From positions 13,037 to 77,036 of the forward strand of contig JAKIUU010000010.1 in NCBI GenBank assembly GCA_021647405.1: a stretch of DNA of 64,000 nt, read 5' to 3'. Both the position numbers and the translations under genes were made by a program. This DNA is from Flavobacteriaceae bacterium (GTDB lineage: Bacteria; Bacteroidota; Bacteroidia; Flavobacteriales; Flavobacteriaceae). Positions 63,881-64,000 of this stretch are shown here, one piece after another. The notes under the pieces were generated by a model, which was not told the DNA's origin, did not search any database, and saw only the letters and a program-made list of their open reading frames with translations. The number at the start of each line of letters is the position of its first letter. Position 1 is the stretch's first letter.

Positions 63881-64000
63881 GCCGGTCAAACTGAACCACC
63901 TTAGCCGGATGAAAGTGAGCAGGGTAAAACAAGTGTTTAAAATCGATTCATTTGTGGGTTAAATTTAGTATTTTTTTCTTAATTTTTTTCTCATTGATTC
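63878..64000. mobile_element. End of an apparent IS21-like insertion sequence (partial, continues outside)
   Basis: Directly at the break in the permease gene come two imperfect 23-nt direct repeats: GCCGGTCAAACTGAACCACC plus TTA (63881-63903), and 63904-63926 beginning GCCGGATGAAAGTGAGCAGG. They share GCCGG, AA.TGA and the terminal TA. Repeated CCGGTCAAACTGAACCACC-type blocks are typical of IS21-family ends, where they bind the transposase. No transposase reading frame is visible before the window ends; the remaining 74 bp are AT-rich. Exact outer boundary uncertain by a few bases. Confidence 0.65.

Noticed and set aside
1..64000. CRISPR arrays, rRNA genes, prophage, integrons, restriction or toxin-antitoxin systems
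   Set aside because: No regularly spaced repeats, rRNA segments, phage structural genes or defence-type gene pairs were seen; nearly all genes are conserved housekeeping families.

Overview
The window is chromosomal DNA of a bacterium in the family Flavobacteriaceae (phylum Bacteroidota). It is AT-rich. Promoters follow the Bacteroidota -7 consensus TAnnTTTG, and genes lack obvious Shine-Dalgarno sequences. Lineage-typical families include DUF4270, DUF4271, DUF4296, DUF4175, DUF2480, DUF5689, PorZ, proteins with type IX secretion (T9SS) tails, a SusE/F-like protein and TonB-dependent receptors with carboxypeptidase-like N-terminal domains. Most genes are conserved housekeeping genes; there is no prophage, CRISPR array, rRNA operon or defence island.

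Layout. 1-6.2 kb: end of a DUF4270 lipoprotein gene, glmS, then on the minus strand prs-rplY and pth; next a GIY-YIG nuclease gene wedged between a broken 5' copy of tRNA-Leu and the intact tRNA-Leu(CAA), then an orphan starch-binding-like secreted protein. 6.3-15 kb: radA, a locus pairing a secreted EEP-family nuclease with a TonB receptor and an OB-fold (DUF5689) lipoprotein, then hflX. 15-24 kb: sufE, a SufT-like DUF59 gene and DUF2480; a PfkB kinase with a long PurF-like protein; two lipoproteins; a cytochrome P460-like protein with a cytochrome c; an ALDH7-type aldehyde dehydrogenase. 23-33.6 kb: LuxE-like enzyme, tyrS, epimerase, a dpm-pyrC-DUF4296 operon facing an ArnT-like glycosyltransferase-DUF4271-hemD operon, recA. 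33.9-41 kb: an OmpA-family protein, rpiB-cdf-gnat, an extremely AT-rich 576-bp gap, rnr, an adhesin-like DUF2807 protein and tatA. 41-48.6 kb: SPFH protein, DJ-1/PfpI protein, MFS transporter, gltX, a 46-residue membrane protein, then lipoprotein-membrane protein-histidine kinase-response regulator. 48.7-64 kb: DUF4175, ybeY, mnmG, a methyltransferase, DoxX and CYTH proteins, porZ-recO-TonB receptor, an acyl-CoA dehydrogenase, and an amino-acid permease gene cut off by the end of an apparent IS21-like element.

The most notable signals are: (1) two perfect 14-bp parS cores (GTTTCACGTGAAAC) bracketing mnmG, one containing the GTG start codon of the next gene, which suggests proximity to the replication origin; (2) the gap before rnr with about 15 % G+C and DnaA-box-like 9-mers, a candidate origin; (3) the tRNA-Leu/GIY-YIG structure, which looks like a small tRNA-targeting element; (4) the EEP nuclease/TonB/OB-fold lipoprotein locus, a candidate extracellular nucleic-acid capture system; (5) a short palindromic repeat apparently inserted in frame in gltX; (6) an almost constant 18-20 nt spacing between the -7 box and the start codon, which also decides several start sites. 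All functional assignments come from reading motifs by eye; no database search was run.
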